A DNA stretch of 64,000 bases, taken from positions 682,001 through 746,000 of the forward strand of contig CAWHVG010000003.1 in the NCBI GenBank assembly GCA_963832725.1, in the 5' to 3' direction. Position 1 is the first letter of the stretch. Every line of letters starts with the position of its first letter. The translations under genes and the position numbers were made by a program. Below, one piece after another: positions 16,510 through 24,499 of this stretch. The DNA is from JAEZBP01 sp963832725 (GTDB lineage: Bacteria; Myxococcota_A; Polyangia; Polyangiales; Sandaracinaceae). A model generated the notes under the pieces. The model searched no databases and had not been told where the DNA came from. It saw nothing but the letters and a program-made list of their open reading frames with translations.

Positions 16510-18048
16510 TCACTCGGCGGCGGGCTGGGTCTCGATGAAGCGATCGAGCGCGCCGGCCAACAGGCGAGGGCGCTCGTCGTGGACGGAGTGCCCTGTCTCC
16601 CCGAGCAGGAGGCAGATGCCCGGCACACCGCGCGAAGCCAGCAGGTCGGCCAGGTCCCGCGTGCGGTCGTGGATGTGCGTCCACGAGAAGTTGTCCTGCG
16701 CGCCCGCCACGAGCAGGAGCGGCCCGCGGATGTGCTCCCAGGGAGCGGCACCGTCCGTCACCTCGACGTGGCTGAAGACCAGCTGTTCGTGGGCGAGCCG
16801 CCAGTGCCAGCGGCGGTAGGAACGGTCGTAGATCTCGCGGCGCTCCCAGATCGCGCCCGTGATGTGGCGCGGCCGGCAGCCGAAGCCGTCGCGGTACCAC
16901 ATCTCGGGCTGCGTGCGCCCCGTCAGGCAGATGGGGGTGGCGAAGACCTCGCGGAAGTAGTTGCGGCGCGAGCCCGACGACTCGCTCGCCCACATGTTGT
17001 CGCGGGTGTGCGAGACGCCGATCCCTTTGATCAGGTCGCCGTGGAGCGAGCGCCACACCGAGGCGGGGCTCCAGGCCGCGAAGCGCGCGGCCCAGGGAAC
17101 GCGGCGCTCGGCCAGTCGCAGCACGAGGTTGCCGCCCAGGCTCCCGCCCGCGACGCACGCCACCCGATTCGGCGCGCCCATCTCGCGGGTCAGCGTGTCC
17201 ACGAACGCCTCGAGGAAGTCCTCCAGGAACGCCAGCGCCGGCGCGCCGGGCGCGTCCGGGGGCGCGAGGGTCTCGTGATCGATCCGCTCGCTGTAGCCAC
17301 AGCCCGGTAGGTCCGGCGACACGATGCAGTACTTGGGCTGCCCGTCCGGTCCGCGCGCGGTCGACAGCGCGGCTGCCAGACCGTCGTGCTCTTCGAGGCG
17401 CGAGCTGTGCCCGTGGACCAAGAGGACGATCGGCGCGAGGCCGTCCGTTCGGCCCGAGATCGTGTACCGAACGCCGAGCGTGTCCTCGCCGACCGTGACC
17501 CGGCAGCGACGTTCCTGCATCGGCGTGCGCTGGACGTTCACGGGATAGGGCGGCAGGTCGTCCTCACCCGAGACGGCGATCCATCCCGTCAGGTCCGGGC
17601 GCACCCTCAGGAAGGCCCGCCGGCGCACCGGCTCGAGCGCCAGGTAACGCGCGACGGCCGACGCGCGGTCCAGCATCTTCGCGCTCGCCTCCACGAGCCC
17701 GGGATCGTCGGCGCGCAGCCCCGGCATCCGCGCGGCGGCCAGCGTCGCGAGATCGCTCGCCCTCGGAGCCGTCCGGCTCAGGCTCGCCGCCGCCGCCTCT
17801 CCGGTCGCGGCCAGATCGGCCATCGCCTGGGCCAATCGTCGGGATCGCGGGTCCGTGGCCGAGAGGGCCCGCAGGCTGGCACGCGCGAGGATCTCCCGCG
17901 CGTCGCGGGTGCGGGCAGCCTCGCGCAGCTCGCCGACGAGCCGCTTCTCGCTCCGCGGGTCGACCAGCTCCGAGGGAGGCTCGAGGTGCGCCACGCGCTC
18001 GTGCTCGCAGCGCTCGGCAGGGGGACGTTCGATGGTGAGGGTGCGCAT
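16510..18048 (-). CDS. Alpha/beta hydrolase with long helical N-terminal region
   Basis: 512 residues. The first 170 are predicted helical and not part of the hydrolase fold. The hydrolase core begins near 185. The oxyanion region LLVHGHSS is near 209-216, the nucleophile elbow CVAGGSLGGNL places Ser at about 303, the acid is probably Asp in GAQDNF, and the His is in ETGHSVHDER. The triad is therefore complete. The substrate is unknown; esterase, lipase and haloalkane-type activities are all possible. No signal peptide is seen. It is convergent with the PHP phosphatase gene, 18 bp apart. Confidence 0.85.
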   Translation of the reverse strand: MRTLTIERPPAERCEHERVAHLEPPSELVDPRSEKRLVGELREAARTRDAREILARASLRALSATDPRSRRLAQAMADLAATGEAAAASLSRTAPRASDLATLAAARMPGLRADDPGLVEASAKMLDRASAVARYLALEPVRRRAFLRVRPDLTGWIAVSGEDDLPPYPVNVQRTPMQERRCRVTVGEDTLGVRYTISGRTDGLAPIVLLVHGHSSRLEEHDGLAAALSTARGPDGQPKYCIVSPDLPGCGYSERIDHETLAPPDAPGAPALAFLEDFLEAFVDTLTREMGAPNRVACVAGGSLGGNLVLRLAERRVPWAARFAAWSPASVWRSLHGDLIKGIGVSHTRDNMWASESSGSRRNYFREVFATPICLTGRTQPEMWYRDGFGCRPRHITGAIWERREIYDRSYRRWHWRLAHEQLVFSHVEVTDGAAPWEHIRGPLLLVAGAQDNFSWTHIHDRTRDLADLLASRGVPGICLLLGETGHSVHDERPRLLAGALDRFIETQPAAE

Positions 18049-18181
18049 TCGTGGGGGACGCGCGGCCGACCGTCACGCGAGCCGCGCTCCCCGGCTCGGG
18101 CCGACCCGACGCGGACGAGAGGTAGGACCGCACGCGCTCCGGCAAAGGCACCAGAGCGGTGCTACCCTCCCGCGCCTTCGG

Positions 18182-19273
18182 ATGACCGCTCGACCCGCAT
18201 CGCAGTCCATCGCGCGCCGCGTGCTTCCCAAGCTGGCGATCTCGCTCGTGCTCGGGGCGCTCTTCGCGTGGCTGGTCAACCGTGGCGGTGTGCCCCTGAT
18301 CCCGCCGGCGGAGGCCTTCGCGCGGGTGCGCTGGTGGACGCTGCCGGCCTACGTCGTCGTCCTGGCGGCGATGCACTTCTTCCGGGCGAGCCGCTGGCGC
18401 TTTCTGATCTACCCGGTGAAGCAGGACATCCCGTTCCGCGACACCATCCTGCTCAACTGGATCGGCTTCTTCGCGATCTTCGCGCTGCCCCTCCGGCTCG
18501 GCGAGGTGGCGCGGCCGGCGCTGACCAAGATCCGCCACGGCGTGAGCCTCTCGGCCGGCCTCGGCACCGTGGCGGTGGAGCGCGTGGTGGACGGCCTGGT
18601 CACCAGCCTCTGCGTCGTGTGGGCGTTCGTGGCGCTGCCGCAGCTCCCGACCGACGACGAGCTGGCGCGGAGCCTGCCCTACTACGGCGGGCTGGCCGTG
18701 AGCGTGTTCGCGGCGGCGTTCGTCGCGCTCGGGCTCTTCCTCTGGCAACGGGAGCTGGCCACGCGGCTGGTCCGAGGGACCATCGGCCGGGTCTCGCCGA
18801 AGCTCGGCGAGCTCTTGGCATCCAAGGTGGCGGGCATCGCCGACGGCATCCGCTCGATCTCGAGCCCGCGGCTGGCGTTCTCCTTCCTCTTCGAGTCGCT
18901 CCTCTACTGGGGCCTGAACGCCGCCGGGATGTGGCTGCTCGGCTGGGGCTGCGGGCTGGACATGAGCTTCGGTCACGCCGTCGCCGTGATGGGCATCCTC
19001 GCCATCGGCATCCTGTTGCCGGCCGGTCCCGGGCTCTTCGGCAACTTCCAGCTCGCCATCTCCACCGCGCTCAAGCTCTACTTCGCGACCGAGGTCGTCG
19101 GCTCCGCGGGCGCCGTCTACATCTTCCTGCTCTACGCCACGCAGGCGGTGTGCATCACGCTCGCCGGTGTCATCCCGCTCTACGCGCTCCACCTCTCGTT
19201 CCGTGACCTCTTGCGGACGGGCGGCGAGGCGGACGAGGGCTCCGCCGACGAAGACATCGCCGCCGCCGGCTGA
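18182..19273 (+). CDS. LPG-synthase-like transmembrane protein (UPF0104 family)
   Basis: 363 residues from the ATG at 18182. Seven or eight hydrophobic helices are visible, including LAISLVLGALFAWLVN, ILLNWIGFFAIFALPLRLGEVARPAL, YYGGLAVSVFAAAFVALGLFLW and VMGILAIGILLPAGPGLFGNFQLAI. The LPLRLGEVARP and LPAGPGLFGNFQ motifs are typical of the lysylphosphatidylglycerol synthase transmembrane family, which includes lipid flippases. There is no aminoacyl-transferase domain, so lipid or polyprenyl-lipid translocation is more likely than amino-acyl transfer. The tail is acidic (EGSADEDIAAAG). Divergent from the hydrolase gene with about 130 bp between. Confidence 0.85.
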   Translation: MTARPASQSIARRVLPKLAISLVLGALFAWLVNRGGVPLIPPAEAFARVRWWTLPAYVVVLAAMHFFRASRWRFLIYPVKQDIPFRDTILLNWIGFFAIFALPLRLGEVARPALTKIRHGVSLSAGLGTVAVERVVDGLVTSLCVVWAFVALPQLPTDDELARSLPYYGGLAVSVFAAAFVALGLFLWQRELATRLVRGTIGRVSPKLGELLASKVAGIADGIRSISSPRLAFSFLFESLLYWGLNAAGMWLLGWGCGLDMSFGHAVAVMGILAIGILLPAGPGLFGNFQLAISTALKLYFATEVVGSAGAVYIFLLYATQAVCITLAGVIPLYALHLSFRDLLRTGGEADEGSADEDIAAAG

Positions 19274-19348
19274 CGCACGCGGCTCCGGCGCCCCAGGGAT
19301 TCGCCGCTTTTTGGCGCGCGGCGGCGCCCTGCGCGTAGCGTCACGAAC

Positions 19349-19816
19349 GTGCGACGCTCCCTCATTGCGCTGGTGCTCGTCCTCGCGCTCGCGCCGACCG
19401 CGCCGGTCCGCGCGAGCCTGAGCGAGGAGTACACCTACACCTACGATCAGATGTGGCGGGCCGCCGTCCGGATGGTGGCGGTGGACTTCCGCTTCCCGAT
19501 CACCGACCGCGATCCCGACATCGGCTACGTCCTCTTCGACTACCGCGACCAGGGGCGCTCCTATGCGGGCAGCCTGGAGCTCGTACGCACCCACGCGCCC
19601 GACGGAACGGACCGCGTCCGCGCGGTCGTCCAGGTCAACGCGATGCCGAGCTATGTCTCGCGGATGATGCTCGACCACTTCACCCGCAAGCTCCGCGACG
19701 ACTACGGCGCGCAGCCTGTCCGTCGTGCGCCGCCGCCCCCGCCGCCGGACGCCGGTGTGGCGGAGGAGCCGAGCGACGGCGAGCACGACGGGGAACAGGG
19801 CACGAACGCTTCTTGA
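19349..19816 (+). CDS. Small secreted protein of unknown function
   Basis: 155 residues with a GTG start. A signal peptide (MRRSLIALVLVLALAPTAPVRA) is followed by a compact domain that contains TYTYDQMWRAAVRMVAVDFRF, DPDIGYVLFDYRDQGRSYAGSLE and VRAVVQVNAMPSYVSRMMLD. This resembles the pattern of small lipoprotein-like domains that bind envelope partners, but no family is recognised. The tail is a Pro run (PPPPPP) and acidic residues. It sits between the LPG-type membrane protein and aspartokinase on the same strand, 37 bp before the latter. Confidence 0.6.
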   Translation: MRRSLIALVLVLALAPTAPVRASLSEEYTYTYDQMWRAAVRMVAVDFRFPITDRDPDIGYVLFDYRDQGRSYAGSLELVRTHAPDGTDRVRAVVQVNAMPSYVSRMMLDHFTRKLRDDYGAQPVRRAPPPPPPDAGVAEEPSDGEHDGEQGTNAS

Positions 19817-19853
19817 CGCAGCGCGTCGAAGCCTCTGCTACGCTCCCCGCGCC

Positions 19854-21062
19854 GTGGCATTGATTGTCCAGAAGTTCGGGGGAACGAGCGTCGGCACCGT
19901 GGAGCGCATCCGCGCCGTGGCCGAGCGGGTGGCGCGTGCCCGCGCCGAGGGGCACGACGTGGTGGTCGTGGTCAGCGCCATGGCCGGCGAGACGAACCGG
20001 CTCTTGGCGCTCGGTCGCGGGCTGGCAGAGCGGCCGACGCCGCGTGAGATGGACGCGTTGGTGGCGACGGGCGAGCAGGTCAGCTCGGCCCTCACCGCCA
20101 TCGCGCTCGGCGAGCGGGGCGTGCCCGCACGCTCGCTGCTCGGCCATCAAGTGCGGCTGATGACCGACGACGCGTTCACCAAGGCTCGCATCTTGGCCAT
20201 CGACGACTCGCGCCTGCTCGGAGTCCTGCGCGAGGGCGAGGTCGCGGTCGTGGCCGGCTTCCAGGGCATGGACGAGGCCGGCAACATCACGACCCTCGGC
20301 CGCGGCGGCTCCGACACCACGGCGGTGGCCATCGCGGCGGCCATCGGCGCGGACGTCTGCGAGATCTACACCGACGTCGAGGGCGTGTTCACGGCCGATC
20401 CGCGCATCTGTCCGGACGCGCGGAAAGTGGATCGAATCAGCTACGAGGAGATGCTCGAGCTGGCCTCGCTCGGCGCGAAGGTGCTGCAGATCCGGTCGGT
20501 CGAGGTAGCGATGAAGTACGGCGTGCCGGTGCACGTCCGCTCCAGCTTTTCGGAGGCGCCGGGGACCATGGTCACGAACGAAGACGAGTCGCTCGAGTCC
20601 GTCACGGTGACGGGCGTCACCTCGGACAAGAACACCGCCAAGGTCACCATCCGCGACGTGATCGACCAGCCCGGCATCGCCGCGGCGCTCTTCGAAGCGC
20701 TGGCGGAGCGGCAGATCTCGGTCGACATGATCATCCAGAACGTGTCCGAGGACGGACGGACGGATCTCACCTTCACCGTGCCGCAGGACGACGCGGACAC
20801 GGCGAGGGAAGTGGCGTCGGCGGCGCTGGCGGAGCGGCGCGAGGTGCTGGTCGACCGCGAGGTGGTGAAGGTGTCGATCGTGGGCCTCGGCATGCGCTCG
20901 CACGCGGGCGTGGCCTCACGGATGTTCCGGCTTCTGGCGGCCGCGAAGATCAACATCCAGGCGATCAGCACCAGCGAGATCAAGATCTCCTGCCTGATCG
21001 AAGCGCGCCACGCCGACTACGCGGTGCGCACGCTGCACGACGGCTTCGCGCTCGGGCGCTGA
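19854..21062 (+). CDS. lysC: Aspartate kinase with two C-terminal ACT domains
   Basis: 402 residues from the GTG at 19854 (MALIVQKFGGTSVG). The KFGGTSVG motif at residues 6-13 binds ATP. GRGGSDTTAVAIAAAIGAD and the YTDVEGVFTADPR segment are diagnostic of monofunctional aspartokinases. Two ACT regulatory domains follow (VTGVTSDKNTAKVTIRDV; VVKVSIVGLGMRSHAGVASRMF), so feedback inhibition by lysine and/or threonine is expected. It phosphorylates aspartate at the head of Lys, Thr, Met and diaminopimelate synthesis. No leader or riboswitch is seen before the gene, and no clear ribosome binding site either. Confidence 0.96.
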   Translation: MALIVQKFGGTSVGTVERIRAVAERVARARAEGHDVVVVVSAMAGETNRLLALGRGLAERPTPREMDALVATGEQVSSALTAIALGERGVPARSLLGHQVRLMTDDAFTKARILAIDDSRLLGVLREGEVAVVAGFQGMDEAGNITTLGRGGSDTTAVAIAAAIGADVCEIYTDVEGVFTADPRICPDARKVDRISYEEMLELASLGAKVLQIRSVEVAMKYGVPVHVRSSFSEAPGTMVTNEDESLESVTVTGVTSDKNTAKVTIRDVIDQPGIAAALFEALAERQISVDMIIQNVSEDGRTDLTFTVPQDDADTAREVASAALAERREVLVDREVVKVSIVGLGMRSHAGVASRMFRLLAAAKINIQAISTSEIKISCLIEARHADYAVRTLHDGFALGR

Positions 21063-21297
21063 CGCGCGGGGCGGTCTCACGCGCTCGGCGAACGGATCTC
21101 TGCCGCACGCGCGCCTGTTCCGATGCGCGTCGGGCCTTCGCGAGGGCCGATCGAGCCGCCGGTTCCCCACCGATTCGCGGCGAGCTCGCCACGTCGCCCG
21201 CACCGATCCACTCCGGTGGGCGCGGCCGTCGTCCCAAGGCTCTTCGCGCGACGGATCCGCTCGCAACCTCGTCGCGGCTCGGTCGATAGGGCGGGCC

Positions 21298-21723
21298 ATG
21301 GCTGAACCGAAGCCGCGAAGCATGCCCGCGCCGATCGCGGCGTGCGGCGCTCTCCTCGTCGCGCTCGCCGTCGCCGGGCTCGCGCGAGGGTACGACTCGA
21401 CACACCGAGCCGTCCCGGTCGTCGTCGCATCGCGTGTGCTCCCGCCGGATGGCGGTCCACGCGACGCCGGCCCGAGCCAGGTCGCCCGCTTGCTCGACGA
21501 GCGCCCGCTCGACGTGAACCTGGCGAGCGCCGAGGAGCTGCAGCTCCTGCCGCGGATCGGACCGACGCTGGCGGGTCGGATCATCGAGGAGCGCGAGCGG
21601 GGTGGGCCTTTCCGCTCGGTCCACGATCTGGCGCGGGTGCGCGGCATCGGTCCCCGCACGGTGGAGCGCCTGATGCCGCTCGCGACCGTCGGCGAGACGC
21701 CGGACGCCGGCCCCTCACGATGA
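21298..21723 (+). CDS. ComEA-like helix-hairpin-helix protein
   Basis: 141 residues; ATG preceded by AGGGCGGG. An N-terminal hydrophobic segment (PIAACGALLVALAVAGLARG) acts as anchor or signal. After a Pro/Ala-rich linker the last 60 residues form a double helix-hairpin-helix domain: DVNLASAEELQLLPRIGPTLAGRIIEERE, then FRSVHDLARVRGIGPRTVERL. The paired IGPxxA and IGPRTV hairpins are the hallmark of ComEA/UvrC-type DNA binding. In the ComEA family this domain captures incoming DNA in the periplasm during transformation. No other competence gene is adjacent, though a type IV pilin locus lies at 44-51 kb. Confidence 0.88.
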   Translation: MAEPKPRSMPAPIAACGALLVALAVAGLARGYDSTHRAVPVVVASRVLPPDGGPRDAGPSQVARLLDERPLDVNLASAEELQLLPRIGPTLAGRIIEERERGGPFRSVHDLARVRGIGPRTVERLMPLATVGETPDAGPSR

Positions 21724-22162
21724 ATCGCCATCGCCTCGCTACCGGTGCCGCAGGATCGTCGGTGAGGCACCGGACACCCTCGCGCGATGGGTCGTCTTCG
21801 GTCCGTTCCTGGCGCGCGATCGCCCTGGCCGCGAGACGGCTACGGATGGATCGTCGCGGTGGCCACCGGCCACCATCGGTCCGTTCGCGCCGGGAGACGC
21901 CCGCGGCGGGTGGGCGTCGCCGGGCTGCGGCCGAGGTCGCGAGACCGCCGGTGGAGCGCGGATGCGCGACGAATCGCGGCCTTTTTCACGGTCTGACAGC
22001 GGGAAGGGGCTTGCCGCGCGCGCCGAATCGTCGTCACGTGCGCGCGTCACCACGGTGACGACGTCGGCGCTCCATGACGGCTCGCCTTGCACGATCGAAG
22101 CCCCTCGCGGTATTCGGGAGCGTCGCCGCGAGCGCGGCGGAACATGGGAGAAGGTGCTTTAC
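21724..22162. other. Non-coding stretch before the DxD-repeat lipoprotein
   Basis: 439 bases with no convincing gene on either strand. The last 20 bases hold the ribosome binding site of the following gene (GGGAGAAGG). No hairpin with a T tract and no strong promoter motif was identified. Confidence 0.5.
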
Positions 22163-23413
22163 ATGCGAGCTCGATCGATCTTGATCCTCGCCGCTGCCAT
22201 CGTGATGGTCAGCGGCTGCCACGACCGCGGCGCAACTGCGGACGCCGGCAACACGAACCACGGTGATGCCGGCAACGGCGGCGGACACGACGCCGGCGCC
22301 TGCACGCCGACCGTTTCCGCAGGGAACGAGAACACCGCTGCCCTCTGCAGCGACGGTCTCGACAACGACTGCAGCGGGTTCACCGACTGCAACGACTTCT
22401 CGTGCTGCAGCGTCGCCACCTGCGGCCCCGACACCGCCTGCGGTCGCGGCGACGGTGGCACCTGCACCCCGAGCGGGACCGAGGACAGCGCTGCCGCCTG
22501 CAGCGACGGCATGGACAACGACTGCAACGGCTTCGCGGACTGCCGCGACTTCGCCTGCAGCGCGTTCTGCGGCGTCGAGAACTCGGACCCGGCCTGCACG
22601 GACGGGATCGACAACGACACCAACGGGTTCACCGACTGCATGGACATCAGCTGTCAGATGCGCATCGTGTGCGCGGGCGAGGCGAGCAACGCCACCTGCT
22701 CGGACGGCATGGACAACGACAGCGACGGCATGACCGACTGCGACGACACCGACTGCCAGGACGAGGCGATCGTCGTCTGCAACGGCACCACGCCGGTCAC
22801 CGTCGACGCGAGCATGTACGTGAGCATGGTCGAGACCCGCTGCACCAACACCACCGACGATGACGGTGACGGCCGCGTCGACTGCGGCGAGTTCAGCTGC
22901 CTCTGGAACTACGCCGGCTGCACCACCCCGCCGCCGGAGCACAGCAACGAGGCGTGCTCGGACGGGATGGACAACGACCTCGACGGCATGACCGACTGCG
23001 ACGACATGGGCTGCATGGGTGAAGGCGTCGTCGCCTGTGACACCCCGACCGTCGCGATGGCCGACTGGGGCACGGCCACCGTGACCAAGTGCACCAACGG
23101 CACGGACGACGACAGCAACGGTCACATCGACTGTGCCGACTTCGGCTGCGCGGCCAACACGACCGCCTGCCCCGACGCCGAGGCTTCGGACGCGGCCTGC
23201 TCGGACGGGGTGGACAACGACGGCAACGGCTTCACCGACTGCGCGGACTTCGGCTGCAGCCGCAGCAGCGCAGTGACCGTCTGCGCCAATACGGCCGAGA
23301 ACACCTACGAGGAGTGCAGCAACGGCATGGACGACGACGGCAACGGCTTCGCCGACTGCAAAGACCTGAACTGCAGCCCGACGAGCGGGACGCCTTCGGT
23401 CGCCTGCCGCTGA
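22163..23413 (+). CDS. Lipoprotein with nine Cys/Asp-rich (MopE-like) metal-binding repeats
   Basis: 416 residues; ATG at 22163 with GGAGAAGG upstream. A lipobox VMVSGC places the lipidated Cys at about residue 18. The mature part is nine repeats of the form CSDGxDNDxxG followed by xxDCxDxxC, for example CSDGMDNDCNGFADCRDFAC, CSDGVDNDGNGFTDCADFGC and CSNGMDDDGNGFADCKDLNC. The DxDxDG-type loops are expected to bind Ca2+, and the conserved Cys pairs probably form disulfides. The pattern is close to the putative metal-binding motif found in MopE-like proteins, which bind copper or calcium. A role at the outer surface is likely. It is followed by an intrinsic terminator. Confidence 0.85.
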   Translation: MRARSILILAAAIVMVSGCHDRGATADAGNTNHGDAGNGGGHDAGACTPTVSAGNENTAALCSDGLDNDCSGFTDCNDFSCCSVATCGPDTACGRGDGGTCTPSGTEDSAAACSDGMDNDCNGFADCRDFACSAFCGVENSDPACTDGIDNDTNGFTDCMDISCQMRIVCAGEASNATCSDGMDNDSDGMTDCDDTDCQDEAIVVCNGTTPVTVDASMYVSMVETRCTNTTDDDGDGRVDCGEFSCLWNYAGCTTPPPEHSNEACSDGMDNDLDGMTDCDDMGCMGEGVVACDTPTVAMADWGTATVTKCTNGTDDDSNGHIDCADFGCAANTTACPDAEASDAACSDGVDNDGNGFTDCADFGCSRSSAVTVCANTAENTYEECSNGMDDDGNGFADCKDLNCSPTSGTPSVACR

Positions 23414-23435
23414 GCTTTTCGCGAGCTCGACACCG

Positions 23436-23468
23436 ACGCCGCGCTCACTTCGGTGGGCGCGGCGTTTT
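23436..23468 (+). terminator. Intrinsic terminator after the DxD-repeat lipoprotein
   Basis: A GC-rich stem ACGCCGCGC/GCGCGGCGT with an extension of TCAC/GTGG and a TTCG tetraloop is followed by TTTT. It ends 13 bases before the stop codon of the convergent gene. Confidence 0.85.
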
Positions 23469-23481
23469 GCCTTCTCGGCGG

Positions 23482-24033
23482 TCAGTAGTCGAAGACGTAG
23501 CTCACGCGCGCCATGAACGAGATGTAGACGGGCTGCGTGCTGAGCGCCGTCAGGAGCACGTAGGGGCGGACGTCGAGGCCGATGACCACCTCGCGGCTCA
23601 GGAGGTAGTCCACCGAGGCGCGGAGGTGGGCGGCGAAGTCCGCGTTCCAGCGGTCGGTGTTTCCGTCGTAGGTGGGCAGCACGTCCACGCCGACCCCGAA
23701 GAAGGGCACGACCTGCAGGATGTCGATGTAGTAGAGGCCCTCGACGCCCGCGAAGCCGACCTGCACCGCGCGGCCGCCGTTGAAGGGCGGGTGGACGGCC
23801 CACGCGGCGTAGACGCCCATGCCCCAGGTGTCGTCGAAGCCGATGGTGCTGCTCAGGGCCAGGTTCGGGCCGTTGTCCGGGGCCGAGAAGGTCGGTGCGA
23901 CGCCCCAGCCGGCGGCGGCGCCGAGAGTCATCTGGTGATCGTAGGCCAGCGCGCTCGAGGGAAAGGCGATGCAGGGAAGGGCGATCGAGGTGATCGTGGC
24001 GAAGAGGAGGGCGACGCGAGACACCGTGCCCAT
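23482..24033 (-). CDS. Outer-membrane beta-barrel-type protein
   Basis: 183 residues from the ATG at 24033; the frame is open upstream but lacks membrane or signal features. A signal peptide (SRVALLFATITSIALPCIAFPSSALA) precedes alternating amphipathic strands such as MTLGAAAGWGVAPTF, LALSSTIGFDDTWGMGVYAAWAV, FFGVGVDVLPTYD, VVIGLDVRPYVLL and VYISFMARVSYVFDY. The C-terminal residues end in Tyr preceded by alternating hydrophobic positions, close to an outer-membrane insertion signal. No enzyme or porin family is identified. Divergent from the YfgM-like gene. Confidence 0.7.
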   Translation of the reverse strand: MGTVSRVALLFATITSIALPCIAFPSSALAYDHQMTLGAAAGWGVAPTFSAPDNGPNLALSSTIGFDDTWGMGVYAAWAVHPPFNGGRAVQVGFAGVEGLYYIDILQVVPFFGVGVDVLPTYDGNTDRWNADFAAHLRASVDYLLSREVVIGLDVRPYVLLTALSTQPVYISFMARVSYVFDY

Positions 24034-24410
24034 ATGCCACGGCGGTGAATGCGGGCAATCCTGCCCGTCGTGGGTGCTCACGCCGGGCCACGTAGTCCCC
24101 CGCATCCCAGATTCCTGTCGAATCTCGCCGACCCTCGACGCGCGGCTCGGCGTCGCTCCTCTTCGACGATGCTGTGCCATCGCCTCGTCGTCGTTCCTTG
24201 ATCGGCACGCCGATGGCTCACCGAGATTCGGCACTCACTTGGGATACGGAGGACTCGGACCGGCGCTCGGAGGTTCGAACGGAGCTCGGCCGATTGGCGG
24301 CGAGCCGCTCGATCGCCTCGCATGGGCTGAGGTCGAGGCCCGAGCGGGGCCTCGCGCCGCGGCGCTCACGTCTCTCCGAGTACACGGGAATGAAGGCGGC
24401 CCGACCTCGA

Positions 24411-24438
24411 TTGACTGCCCGAGGCGCGACGGTATAGT
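24411..24438 (+). promoter_or_regulatory. Sigma-70-type promoter for the yfgM-like/bamB pair
   Basis: TTGACT (24411-24416), 16-bp spacer, TATAGT (24433-24438). Both boxes are near consensus and rare in this GC-rich DNA. Transcription would start near 24445, leaving a leader of about 55 bases before the GTG at 24500. The remainder of the 24034-24499 gap shows no gene. Confidence 0.65.
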
Positions 24439-24499
24439 GCGACGCCCTCGCGCCTGGGCACCCGTGTAGGGTGTGGCGCGCAGCCTGGAGAGAGCGCTC

